This document shows positions 23,869 to 36,192 of a stretch of DNA of 64,000 nucleotides, in pieces. The translations under genes were made by a program, and so were the position numbers. Location: positions 1 through 64,000 of the forward strand of contig MU400538.1 in assembly GCA_022578965.1 (NCBI GenBank). Direction: 5' to 3'. This DNA comes from Xylaria sp. FL1777 (taxonomy: Eukaryota; Ascomycota; Sordariomycetes; Xylariales; Xylariaceae). Every line of letters starts with the position of its first letter. The stretch's first letter is position 1. The notes beneath the pieces were generated by a model, which was given only the letters and a program-made list of their open reading frames with translations, searched no databases and was not told the DNA's origin.

Positions 23869-26800
23869 GCGAGGCGTCATGAGTTCTTGGTCTCTATTCA
23901 AAATGCTTAACATTACTGGTTATAAAGGGAAATTCCCAGCTTACTTAGTGCAATGTAAGCGCATCACGATGGGAACGAACAAGTTATGATTGGGTTCTTA
24001 TAAATAATAATGCCTCCTTAACATTATCTTGCTGTTGAAACACTAGCTATGGTATCAAGTGACACTGAAGCTGTCGTTTTATTTTCATCACTTCCGTTAT
24101 ACATACTTGAACTTAAACACTTACGCAAGATGTACCTGAATATACGCAGCGTCTCCCCACGCTGCTGCGGAAACACAGGCGTACAGCCAAGCACAGTACA
24201 TCAATCCTATTGGTTAGTAGCCAGAGTTTTCGTTTACACTACAGCCTCCTATTTCCTACCGATGAAGTATCACCGGAGACAAGTTTCCTGGAGAAGAGAT
24301 TCGAATACTATAGTCCTAAGCACTCGAAATTTGGCATGTCCCATCAAGGGCAACAATCCCTGTAATGGAATTATCAAGGCCCGAATATTCGTGTAGTCCA
24401 TCGAGATATACTCGACAGTCATTCCTAGAGAAGCCGCATCGTTCGAGCCCCAAATTCGTGACTGCCGGTTCGAGTTCGGAGCCTGAATCGGAGCTGATAT
24501 ATTACGTCCCATCAACATCAGAGCAGCGTCATGCACTATCCAAACCTACCAACATCCCAGAGACGACGGTCCACGATATGCCACATCTCCTGTCGAGGGG
24601 CCAGAGACGTTTGATAACAGACCATTAAACATCTCTTTCTCTGCATCAGCAGCGTTGGGCCCGCCCGTATACCTTCCATTGCAGTTCAGGAACCAATCGC
24701 GGAATCCGATATTCGTAACCTCGTATTTCCGGGCTGCCACCGATCATTTCCGCATCTTGGCTCACTATATCCTAGAAGACGAAACTCTAGCCTTGTCCCC
24801 TGCCAACTAAGTCCTGAATCGGCGAGTCCCTCGTCGGAGAACCGTACATCCGGTGTAACTTATACGCAAGGAAGGACCAAGTAGACCAGGAGATGATGGC
24901 GGGGACATAGAGGTGAGACTTTGGACGCGGGAAATAAGAGCCTCGGCTCGTCAACTCGGAGAGGTGTTAGAACTGTGTTGTACTCGCTTACCTGCGAGAT
25001 TGCTGTGAATCTGAATGATCTCGGAGAGGCCGGTTGGTTGTCTCATACAGGTCCGGGGTGCTGGCAGACACACACACACCCACCCCATGAGACAACTCTC
25101 AGAGAGACAATCGTAGCCGGATGGCATTCCCTTCACGGCCGATGCAGCGAGGCGTGTAGTCTCGAGGATCCCAGCAGCAGTGGAAACTCTGGCCGGATGG
25201 TTACCATCTATACGTTTGCCAATTACCTTATTAAGCTTGACGTAAGACATCCTTGCTTATATCAGCGACGGTATAAGCCAGTAGAAGACAGCCTCCCCCC
25301 CCTTTTTTTTCGGAGTCGTCACCATCGTCGTGCCCTGACATAAGAGTTGCAGAAGAAACATGCGTGCTGCAAAGCATCGCGGACTATGGAGGGCAAGCAG
25401 AGCTCCACATCCCTGGGACAGACAAGGAAGAGGTGAACTGCACTTGTAGCTCGAATGGAACCCTACTGGGTATATGATAGTCTGTATATAGCCACATGAC
25501 TCCAAGGGCTACCGGGTTGACGGGACTTGGGAGCTCGGTGTCTCGGGGTTATGACTCTCGTCCGCCGGGGGGTCCTCAGCTTTCGGCCCTATTCCCCACC
25601 AGGACAAGACAAGGCACGGCACATCCCGCCTTAGGACCAGGGGTCTCCCCAGGTGCGGAGCGAACGGGGTCTTTATCAGTATAAGGGGGGGCAGACGCAA
25701 GAGATACGCAGTATAAGTGAAGTCGTAAGGTTTTTTTGCCGTCGACGAGGGAATGCCATTGTAACCTGCCATCAGGAGGTTTGCGATCCCGGTGCGTGCC
25801 GGGCCAACGGATGCATCTCGTGTCTTCCCCGTGACTGAGTCACGGATTTGCTGGCTATCTATCTAGGACCGGGTTGGGAGAAAGTGTCGAAGGCATGCGT
25901 ACGCATATACATATGTACGCAGTATGTAGAGCTTCGGATAATTCCAGAGGTGGGCAGTAAGAGGTACCAGCGATACGGCACGACCGGGGCTTGTCCACGC
26001 AGCTTGATGGGACGACTTGAATTGGGGTTAGAATACCAGAAATCTCCACCAAGGTAGAAAGGTGGAACGAGAATGAGAGGGAGGAATAAGGATATCGGAG
26101 TCTAGGGAGGTATTCTAGGCAAAAACAGCTTCGTACAGTGGTTTCAAAGAATTCGGCATATTATTACAGATGTATATGGACCAGTTTTACAAGTAGTATG
26201 TTGTAGACGAGAGCTCACAGCGTTGCCGGCTACGTTAATATCACATACCAATATAGAGTTAATACAGATTTAGACATCTTTAATTAGATGCAACAGGAAT
26301 ATGGTATACAATTAGCGACTATGATGGACCGCCGTTCCCTTTTGCTACCACGAGGGGCCATTAGAAACACCAGACCCAGAAAAGACGTAACAGCCACCCG
26401 CATACACCTACAACCAAGAAAATGATTCGACATGAGAAAATAGCCGCCTATGGTCCACGACACCTGCCCGTAAATCTCTCATCATTCAATCACAATGTCG
26501 CTTGCTCTCGACGCTAGTAACATACAAAGTCTTGGGGGTATTGTTCTGGATGAACTCGCAAAGGAGCCTCTCATCACCAGCAAGAATTGGACGTGACAAA
26601 CGAAATCGACAAACTCCAACAACTGCCCCCGATCCCCGGGGTATCTGTGATCTCTGCATGTTTTCCCTTGTTTCCCGCCTCCCTGAGCCCTTTGATCATT
26701 ACATTATAAAGAGAAAAGTAAAGAGTAACAAAAGGAAAGAAAACGAGTTGAGGCTAATGAAGATGCCGAGATTTTGGGGTAGGTGTATGCCAATTCAAAC

Positions 26801-26991
26801 CCATGAAGTCTATGAACAACTCCTGCCACCTTATGAAGATGGAAAATATATGCCAATTAGGAAACCAGAATGCTGTGGCAATTAAAGAAAGCTATTGGTA
26901 CACGTGACCTTGAAGAGCTTCGGTGACCTCTAAGTGCTATTCCACCCCAGGAGAGTGAGCACAAAGGTCTTTTAGTGATCTTGAACCCCGT
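23869..26991. other. Convergent intergenic region, no gene seen
   Basis: 3.1 kb between the 3' ends of TF2 and the homeodomain gene. It contains an (AC)6 tract at 25068-25079, a C8T8 junction at 25295-25310, a TGAGTCA (Gcn4/AP-1 type) site in a near palindrome at 25830-25844, and one TACGCAGTA. A 127-codon plus frame at 26502-26885 lacks any recognisable domain. Confidence 0.5.
25295..25310. repeat. C8T8 homopolymer junction
   Basis: Eight C followed by eight T; a sequencing- and slippage-prone tract in the convergent spacer. Confidence 0.9.
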
Positions 26992-29012
26992 CTAGTGATA
27001 GTCCTGGGGAGTCATATTCTGCGTGAACTGGATCTGCTTGGACCTTGGATAACCAGGAGAGGACCTGGACGATACAACCGACTCGTTGGCATCCCAGTCG
27101 TACTGGGTATTGGCCATCGCGTTTCCGGTGAATGAGTGGTGTTCCAGGCCTGAGCCCATCATATTGGCATATACCGGTGTTGATGAGCCACCATCGCTTG
27201 TCTCAACGTAACCCGGGACGTTTTGTATCGATAGGTCTGGAAATTCTGAGTGGAAGAAAGGAGTTAGAAGTGGCTGATCAGTGGTGATATTAAACCCAGA
27301 CCCAAAAGCATTGACGAATCCATTTGTGCCGAATTCGGCCATCATGCCAGGTGTCGTGGGTGGTGTCTTGAGATCGTGTTCTTCCTTGATATCCTGCACA
27401 AAATTAGGGGTAACGCCCATGCTTAAAACGAAGGAGCCATCATCAGGTGATGCCGAAATGACAGTGGGTTCGCGACTGTGGTGCTGATCGAAAACGGCCG
27501 GTGTCATTGGTGTCGGGGGGGCTGCGCCGGGAAATGTAGGCGCTCCCGAACCGACTGGTGAACGAGTGTGATACTGCAGAAGAGCCTCAGCGCGTCCGAA
27601 GAACGGTGATCGGGGCCCTACACTGCACTTCTGAATTCTTCCAGTGCCCATCCCAGTAGCTGAGGAAATTCGGCGCATTGATGAACCAGGACTGGACATA
27701 TCCATCCGCTTTGAGCCATCTAACGCTGTCTTCGGTATATTAAAAGAGCGACTTCGTAAAGACGCGGCTTGTAGTGCGGCCGGGCGCGGGATATTCCGTC
27801 TAGAGGCAATATTGGCCGGAGGGGGCGGAGACTTGAACGAGTCTGTGGGTGTAGGTATACCCTGGGCAGCATGGGATGCCTGGTCGCTGTGACAACCTGG
27901 AGACACTGAAGAGTCGAACGGGTTCTCGGTTATGTCACATGTGTCACCACTTGACACTGGAGAGAAAAACATCGCCCGTGTAGTTGAGCTTTGGAAGCCT
28001 GTGTTATGCATGCTAGTATAATGCTGAGAGCTGTGACCCTCGCTGCTCATACTCCGCTCCACACGTGAAGGCAAGTTGTTGTGCACATCACCAGTCCGTC
28101 CATCCAATGCGCTATTGGGGCTATGGCCCAGTTGTGAAGTAAATAGCCCAAAGTCGCTACTCATCGACCTTGGTTGAAGATAGCCTCCGGAGTTGTGAGT
28201 ATGCGTGAAGCCCACAGAATCGGACTGCGAGAAGTCAACAGAGAGTGGTGAGTGGTAAGTCTCAGCGAGGTCAGCCTGAGTCGAGACTACAGATTGCATG
28301 CAAGCAGCATTTGCATTGTTTATTCCGTGATCAGTGTCCTTGTCATTCTCATTCTCATCTTCGTGATCGTCATCCTCTTCTTCATCGTCGTCTTCATCCT
28401 CATGTGACGCGTCGGTGATCTGAGAGGGCGAAGAAACGTGAGGAAACGCAGCCGATGAAGGCTGCGTACGTTTTTGAGACCCTTCACTTAGGGAATCAAG
28501 AACCCCGGAAGACGAGTCTTCGTCCGGGGATGAAGGCTCAGAAGCTGACTTCTCGGCTGCTCTCCGAGCCTCATACTCCTCCTGTTTCCTCTCCTGCTTC
28601 GCCTTCGCACGCCTATTCTGGAACCAATTCTGATAACCCCAAGTTAGTTCACATTCATTGCCATTAGCGAGGGACTTCCTACATTAATCCTAGGCCGCTC
28701 CAAACCAAGACCATCCGCCAATTGAGCCTTCACTGAGCTCGAGGGTTTGGGGTTTTCCTGGAATACTTTCTCGAGTTTTTCTACCTCTTCCTTGGACAAT
28801 CGAGGCTTCGATTCCGTCTTGCCATCACCTAAACCTCCTCGATCGGCCATCATGGGAGCCCGGTGTGGTTGATAGCCATACATGTACTGAAGGCCGGGAT
28901 AGCCTGGATGCAATGGATACTGGGTGTCTGCGTATGTTACGGCCGCGCCTTGTCCTTGAGGGTAGCCATACGGCGCGGCGAAGCCCGTTGGCGTACAAAA
29001 TTGCATGTTCAT
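26992..29012 (-). CDS. Homeodomain transcription factor
   Basis: Two exons, 29012-28683 and 28629-26992, with a 53-bp intron (GTAGGA..CAG), 655 aa. The N-terminal 60 residues are rich in Gly, Tyr and Pro. The homeodomain spans about residues 66-126: KPRLSKEEVEKLEKVF, then ERPRIN | NWFQNRRAKAKQERK, with the recognition helix signature WFQNRRAK at 112-119. The intron falls exactly between the two Asn codons in front of that signature. A long Asp/Glu run follows at about residues 190-210 (EDEDDDEEEDDDHEDENEND). The rest is Ser/Pro-rich, disordered-looking sequence with no second DNA-binding domain. Homeodomain proteins of this layout in other Sordariomycetes act in conidiation or fruiting-body development. 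The exact orthology is not settled by eye. Its upstream side faces a gene-free stretch of about 14 kb. Confidence 0.92.
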
Positions 29013-29655
29013 GATTGCGTCGAGAGTTGCCAGGTGTTGTGCTATTACGTATATATGCTATGTGCAAGAGTAGGGTGGCGGCAACTTCTTGGCTGGGTTT
29101 GTTATATAATTATTTCTGGCCGCGCGGTTTCGATGTCGAACGTGGTCCAAAAAGAGATATTACGGACGGGAGCACTCCTGCTGGTATATACTGGTTATCC
29201 GCAAACGTCGTCGAAGTTGATTCCGAGGACTGGAGAGTAAAGAACGACTGGGGGTCAGAGGTCGATGGACCAGGCTGAGAATTAAGATATCTGGAGAATG
29301 AGCGTGGGAGGACTGGTCCTGGACCAAACAAGACCCGGCGTCGTGGACAGGGGGAGGATGGCGAGTATAAGAGCAGATAGCAAGATGGAGGGCCAACGGC
29401 GAGGAGCAAATTCTCGTGAGACAGCGCTCACTTAGACTCCTCAGGTTTCTCTTCGGATTCGAGACAAGAAGGAGTCGGGTGGAACAAGAGACAACACAAG
29501 GAGGGCAGGAGATCGGGAAGGGAGGGGGGTGGCGCGTAGAGCAGTACAAGTAGTTCTCAATCTACTTAGCGGTGGGTCTCCTTTTGAAGGAGCACGATGA
29601 CCGCCTGAGGATGCGTTGTGTTGTGTTGTTCGGCCAGGACGGCTACGGCTGCAGG

Positions 29656-29679
29656 TACATCTGTACATCTGTACATCTG
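29656..29679. repeat. 8-bp tandem repeat TACATCTG x3
   Basis: Three perfect direct copies of TACATCTG about 650 bp upstream of the homeodomain ATG. Confidence 0.9.
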
Positions 29680-30380
29680 CGGTACGACGAAATTACTCTG
29701 AGAAGAAGAGGCAGAGCCCACTTGGGACCTGGGACCGACACACACGGTCACCAACTGGGGGCCGACAGGTAGGGTACATGGCCAGGTACCCGATCACCCT
29801 GCGCCGCGCGGGCAGTACACGCTGGGACCGTCACGGCTCTGACCTCATGCTGCTCCTTTTGCATTTCTTTTGGCGACGACGATGACCAGCAGACGCCGCG
29901 CGCTGCATTGGGGTCGTCGAGACGCAGCGAGGGAGCAGAGGAGCAGAGGACGCAGCGAGATTTGTGGCGGGCCTGGGCGCGCTACCGCATGGTGGTGAGA
30001 GTGAGAGAGTGACAGTGGTCCAGCCAGAGCACCAGCGCATCGCTGGGCAGCGTCCATCCCCCCGACAGCTGCAGGCAAGTCGACGACTAGGCATGGGGCC
30101 AGGAGCAGAGCCAAGCGCCCGGTGGGCCGTTCACTCATGCGCCTCGATGGATCATCAGGTCGCCGCTGGTGGGTATGGATGACGAGGGTTCCTGGTTGGC
30201 TTGGGCCCTAACCTCGACACTACGCAGACACTACCTACACGTACATACATGCTTGCTTGGGTGCGACTCTACTACGTACCTGGCTGGTGGGCGGGCGTGC
30301 CTGGTTCCAACTGTGTGTTTCCCACTGCTATGGAGCCAGGGGGCCCGGAACAAGTTGGCACACATACTGGTTGCCTCTTC

Positions 30381-30479
30381 CAGGGCAGCAGGGCAGCAGG
30401 GCAGCAGAGAGACCCAGACACCCAGACAGAAACCCAGACACTCCTCACTGTGCTGCTACTACTGCTGCTGCTGCTGGCT
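30381..30479. repeat. Mixed short tandem repeats (CAGGG, ACCCAGAC, CTG)
   Basis: Three CAGGGCAG-type units, then about three ACCCAGAC-type units at 30411-30441, then a (CTG)n tract to 30479. A low-complexity cluster upstream of the homeodomain gene. Confidence 0.8.
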
Positions 30480-30792
30480 GGGCCCTTGGGGGCTGTCCTG
30501 CCGCTACCGTAGTGTACATGTAGTGTGTACTGCGTAGCGTAGCGCTCCCCTGTCGTCTTCTCCAAAGGCATCCCTGTCTTGGAGCTGAATGTAGAAAACA
30601 CAGTGTTGCCAAATCCCTCCACATTCGCACAGAGCCCGCGCAGGTGGGCCGGGAAGAGGACCGCCATGTACACCATGTACACCACCTATATGTAGTATAC
30701 ACACTCTCTATGATAGACACCGTACTGTGGTGGTGTATGCGGTGTACCGTACGACGCGAGACAAGACGTCACGCCGCATCGCATATCATATT

Positions 30793-30844
30793 AGCGAGCG
30801 AGCGAGAGAGAGAGAGAGAGATGGGAAGGGAAGGGAAAGGGGAT
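30793..30844. repeat. Purine tract: (AGCG)n(AG)n(GGGAA)n
   Basis: About 50 bp with purines almost throughout the second half on the plus strand. Such tracts can form triplex DNA and often mark promoters or leaders. Confidence 0.85.
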
Positions 30845-33800
30845 AGATACCGAGGAACATACAGTGCAAGACATCGGAGAAGACGGACGCCCTGTCCTCG
30901 CTGCACAATTCATTTCGACAGGAAGACAAGCGGATCGCCAAGTACATACTACTGCCTACGGTAGACATTACAGTACAAGACAGGGGCACTCTCTACTTAG
31001 TAATGATAGCGTAGCCTACTGCGTATGTATGTACTGCGTAGAGGATGGTCGGGGATCAGGTTGGAGAGACAGGGAGGAGGGAGGGCAGCCCAGATTGGTC
31101 CCTACACGCACGCACAGTACTTTCTACTTACACAGACAGACTCAGGCAAAACTACCTAGACACTAGACAGAGGTAGACAGTGTAAGGGGTGCTGCTTCAT
31201 TGTTCTTCCTCCGTGTTAACCCCCTGCCCTGTCCTTGCTTGTCTTCTGTCTGATACTCTTCGTCATGTCTAGTGTATCGGGACTTTTAATGGTTCATCAT
31301 TCCATCACCACGATCGTCTAATGTAGCTCTACCCTACGCTAAGGTAGACGGCGTTACCTGTTACTAGCCCGGTAGATAGAGATGCGTCTAATCGTCCGGC
31401 CTGAATTCTCCATTGCGTCAAGGTTGAGCTCATACGCTAACAACGCGGCTCTATTGTACAAGTGAGAATTAAAGTGAGGTTCTTTATCATAGCCTGCTTG
31501 TCTGCGACATAGATGTTGGTCTCATCCATGCATACGCATATCTTCGACAGCTGTAGTGGCAACTGGTACTTACTCGAGTCTCGCCGGCGAGCTTCAATAC
31601 TGGATTGCTCGTTCAACACAGCATACAGCAAGAACCTCTCACAGACATCGACTCGTGCGTCCTGTGCTCCCATGTCTTAGATCTCTCGGCTACCAACAGT
31701 AGCAATTTCTCCGCAGCAGCAGCAGCACCGACAACACTAGCAGTTACTTAGAATAGAGCGGGACACGCATTCTGTAGCAATAGGCTGTGCAAGTCTGGTT
31801 CTAATGCGGTTATCGCCTAACTAGACGACATATTCTAAACTATTCGTACTCCTCATCTACGACTTTTAAGCGGATATTCTGATGATATCGAAAAGATACC
31901 GTCGACCGTGGCTGCGGTATCAACTTTTCCCCAGGCGCAGTGCATGCGTAAAGAAGATGGTGTGGATGGTACATCCGTTCGGTTGAGGTAAAGATGTCGT
32001 GATGCATCTTCATTTAGCCCGTGGAGACCAAGCACAACTCGGATCTTCCGTCGGTATAATTCGTCCCGATAACAACGATAGAAAGTAAGGAAGTGGTCTA
32101 CACGTACCAGAAGGCCCCAATAGGAGCAGCTAGTTACTCGCGATGTCCATTCTGTTGTATGCCATTACAGCAACGGAATCAATAGCCGGCGTCAGACATG
32201 AGCCTCAGGCAGTCTGGACCAACTACCGGTATCCTCTAATGGTGTTCTCCAAATGCTATTTTAGTTTCCTCTTCACCATCTTCCACCCTAAGCATACGGT
32301 GCTGACCGCGTCCTCGTTCAGCAAAAGCGCATGCACAGCCGCAACCTCCACCAAATTTGGCACACGGCTCACTCAGGGAACACCGCTTTGACTCTCCCAT
32401 CGGGTTCGTCAATCTCGACGACATCGGCTCCAGTGGAGAGGAGGATTCGTCTTTTTTTTTTTCTCCGGCGCAGAGTTACATTGCTTGCGCACTTGGCGTG
32501 CCGAGCGCATCATATTCTCCACTGCAACCAGTGTTATGAATTACCGGTTTCTTTAGAATGCGCGCGTCTCGGCACTGTGGACAGTTGGGTTTGGAGTAAC
32601 TTGACGAATGCGCCCGACGACAGCCGCTCAACGGCATTTTCACGTCGTACGAGGTATGTTTATCAAGACTTGCTTGCTGAGGCCTTCGAGGAGACGATAT
32701 CGGAGCACATGGCAGCAGGAGTTCTGGCTCTGGGCAAACGCACGCCAACAAGACTTGACTCGACGCCATCTACACTAGGGCCCGAGATCTCGGTGCCGAG
32801 CGGGAGAAGAACGCGCGTGTACCACGAGCACCGCACGAAAACCATTTGTGTTTACATTTCTGCAAGTTCCGGTTGACTCTGTCGTGATTCGGGTCCAAGG
32901 GAATAGATAGAATGGGTATTCTCTTCGTCGACTGCTATTATTATCGCGAATTCAATATCGTCTTCAAAATAGCCCAAATATAATGAATGCCCTTTAGTCA
33001 AGTTGCATCGGAGCACAGCCATGTTGCGCGGGGGCATGCATCTCAACTCTCACAAATGGGCGACCCTCTTTCTCCTCTGTAAGTCAGTCGCATTGGGGGC
33101 TTTTTCTTTTTCGACGTCCCAGCTTTCATCCGAGACCTCGATGGTCTATCTTGTAGCTACCTACTCCTTACTGAGAATGGCTTCTTTCTAACTAGGGAAA
33201 ATGAGTGTTGACGAATGCCTCTCTGAGAGGTCCCTAGTTGCATGTGTAGAGAAGATCATTATAGAGACTAATATACCCGCGAAGATCTCCTTAAGATGTG
33301 CGATATACCCAGATGACAGGTCGGGCCAGGTTATTGGGACAAAGCCAAAGAGAGTAATAATAAAGGTGCATTAGTTCCCTTCTCGCTTAACACGTAAATT
33401 ACACAGTAACTAGTTCAGTGCTGGAGTAAAGTACCCGACTCAGGTGAGCCCAGCAGACTGGGACGCCGGCTTTAACCAGGGCCACGAATCTACGCTACCG
33501 AGTTCTACTGTACCTAGTATTCCTAGCGTAAATCCTTGCGATCCGGCTGGGCACTTGACTGCAGCTGAGCTCCTACTCCTACGCAGTACGCAGTATGTGT
33601 GCTAGAACCCTCCTGAGAAGTTGCCTAGTCGATCAAGACGACTAGGTATGTACAGCACAGCTTTGCGTCGGACCGTCAACTTGACTTATACAATGCAATG
33701 AATGACCAGACGTCGCGGTGTAATCTGTGCGCATTACTGTAATGCATACGAGACGCACTGATACAAATGCCGAGGAGAGCACAGTCATACTAACTGTAAT

Positions 33801-36176
33801 AGCTAGCGCTCAGTCAACAACCGACACGTAGGAGGAAGAGATCGACGATCTCCCCAGGCTGTCGGAAACGGATATCTCCTTAGGCTGATGCCGTAGAATT
33901 GGGTCCCTGATGCTAACCGCTAACCTACTGTACCTAGATAGATGGTCCACTGGGATTACGTAGACAGTGTCTACGCAGTACTATGTACGCCATAGCATCG
34001 CCGCGCTATGACAGTGTCTCAGCGTGTCGACCTGGCTAACTGACTCGCATTATACCCATTTGCAATGCTACTAGCCGGTGAACCGGGCAGCCTCAGTTGC
34101 TATCTGTGATGTATAGTACTCGGTATATTACAGCGATGCCGGGGAAGCAACCTGCCCGATATACGCAGGGACTATTCATGACTTGGATCGAGGATCCAAT
34201 CACTCCGGCTGTTGTGAGCTTTGAAGTAGACATGCCCTGTTCCCGCCGCTTCCGCGGCAGGAAATAAATCGCCGACGTCTAGACTCCTCTCCGTGGACAG
34301 TTGTCCGCTGTCCCCTGTGGTTATACTGCACAAAGTCGGCGTGGGCATCAGGTATGCGGACTCTTCGTATCACCGTACATATCGCAGGGTATATTATAAT
34401 TGGTAGTGGGTGAGATGACTGTACTATACAGGCATGATATGGGGATCAAAGCGAACTTCCCTTTGACCGTCCCTCCAATTCGGACTGGGCAAGAAACCGA
34501 ACGCTTAACTAAACGTTGCTATTATCCATGATTAAGTCGCCACAGGTGGCAAAGAAAGAAAGCGGCGCGCTTCAGCAGCCGCAAATAGGTCATGCTAATC
34601 GCATTGTGCTTGTACACTTATACGCGGAAGTAGTACTATACAGTACCTACTTAAGGACAAGACGCAAGACGGCTCTTTAGGACGGACCGGTGTAGAGATC
34701 GTGGAATCCCATGCTAGCCCCCCTTCGTCTTCTAGCCAACCAGCAACCAGAGGGAGCGAAGGGTAGGTAGTAGGCTATATTACGCTACGCAGGTAGACCA
34801 CGGAGCGCCCAATGCGACGCTGTGCACTATTTCTCCGGCCTGTCAACCACGTTGGTTTCCAGGGACTTTCCCCAGGATCATTTGGCCCGCTCCAGCAGAT
34901 TTATCATCATCACTTCATCAAGGGTCTGCTGTCCATCCCCCACCAGTTCGACGAATCACGGGCGGCACTATATTCCCATCCGATGCAATAAGCGAAAACG
35001 AAGCCCTGAGAACCCCATCTAGACATCACAGCCACCGATTCTAGATTTTGCACCGGGTCATCGTTTAAGCCGAGGTAGGCTTGAGGCAACGTGCCTATCT
35101 ACCGGCTGACACAATACCGTTTAACAAACACAGTAGTTTGCGCCAACAGACTACAGTACAGCACATGAACGAACATGTTTTTTTTCCCGGCCAGTCTTGC
35201 GGCTCGCGGCTTTGGCTCTAGCTAAGCAGGAGGCTAGCCCAGTACACTAGGAGAGGACCCGACGATATGGTGTGGTTGCCGCAACATTGACCGGAGAGAT
35301 GATCTAAGATCTCGGGGGCCCGCCCTTACCATGATCCTCACCTTGAAGATGGATGCCTCAGAGTCCAAACGGCCGAGGCCATCACCTTCTAGTGTACTAC
35401 GAGATATGTAATACTGATAAATGCTTAGCTTAGCGCGCTGGTTTCAATTGGCCAAGGCTTAAGCGACGGCAAATTGAAGCTCGTGGCCAACTCCACCCCA
35501 TCGACGACTCGTGCTGTCGGGGATGTAAGCCGAAGGAGAACACCTTCCTAGCGTTGCATTCAGGCAAATGTCCATGTCGCCGCCGGCCGCTACTAGCAGC
35601 TAGAGCCGCGCGACAGCGGCCTTTTTTTATTTTTCTTCATGTTTTTTTTTCTTTCAGCTTGCTTGCGCCAACCCGCAGCGTAGTACCCATATGGCGTGTA
35701 TTCAGCTATTTCAAGCACCAAGGGCGCGGGGATGCTTCCTCTTTGAGGATCGCGCTGCCGTTACAGGAACCCATTCTGCGCCCATTCTGGAGTTGCCGAG
35801 TGGCGGATGAAAGAACAACAGCACTGAATTGGTGTAGTTGCGGAGGCGCGTGAGACCATCAGGGACCCAGCTCGCATGGGTCGTACCGTAATGCGTAATT
35901 CGCAGCCCAAGAAGCTCAGTTCAGGAAAGCCGCTTATCCCTATTCAGCCATCGTGGCCAGAGGGGGTCATCGATGGGGATTCGGAATGGAGGGCCTTCTA
36001 CTGGCCCGAGCGGCCACGTGGAATGAGATCTCTCAACCAGCATCTCCCCTGCTACTATTGCAGAAATGGCTGACGCAGAGGGAAAAGTACTTGGCCGGTA
36101 CCTGGGGCGCATTTCGCGATAGACATCTCATTGGTTTACCGACCTGCTGGAGCCGCTTTGTCCCCTTTCGACCCCC

Positions 36177-36192
36177 TTTTTTTTTTTTTTTT
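36177..36192. repeat. T16 homopolymer
   Basis: Sixteen consecutive T following C5. Confidence 0.9.

Noticed and set aside
25830..25844. Gcn4/CPC1 site TGAGTCA in a near palindrome
   Set aside because: It lies between two converging 3' ends, far from any promoter in this window.
26502..26885. 127-codon plus frame between TF2 and the homeodomain gene
   Set aside because: No recognised motif and no splice extension. Its lysine-rich run looks random, and it probably belongs to 3' flanking DNA.
32331..32876. 181-codon plus frame in the gene-poor region
   Set aside because: Composition is like translated non-coding DNA, includes a poly-T-derived Phe run, and no domain or conserved start is visible.
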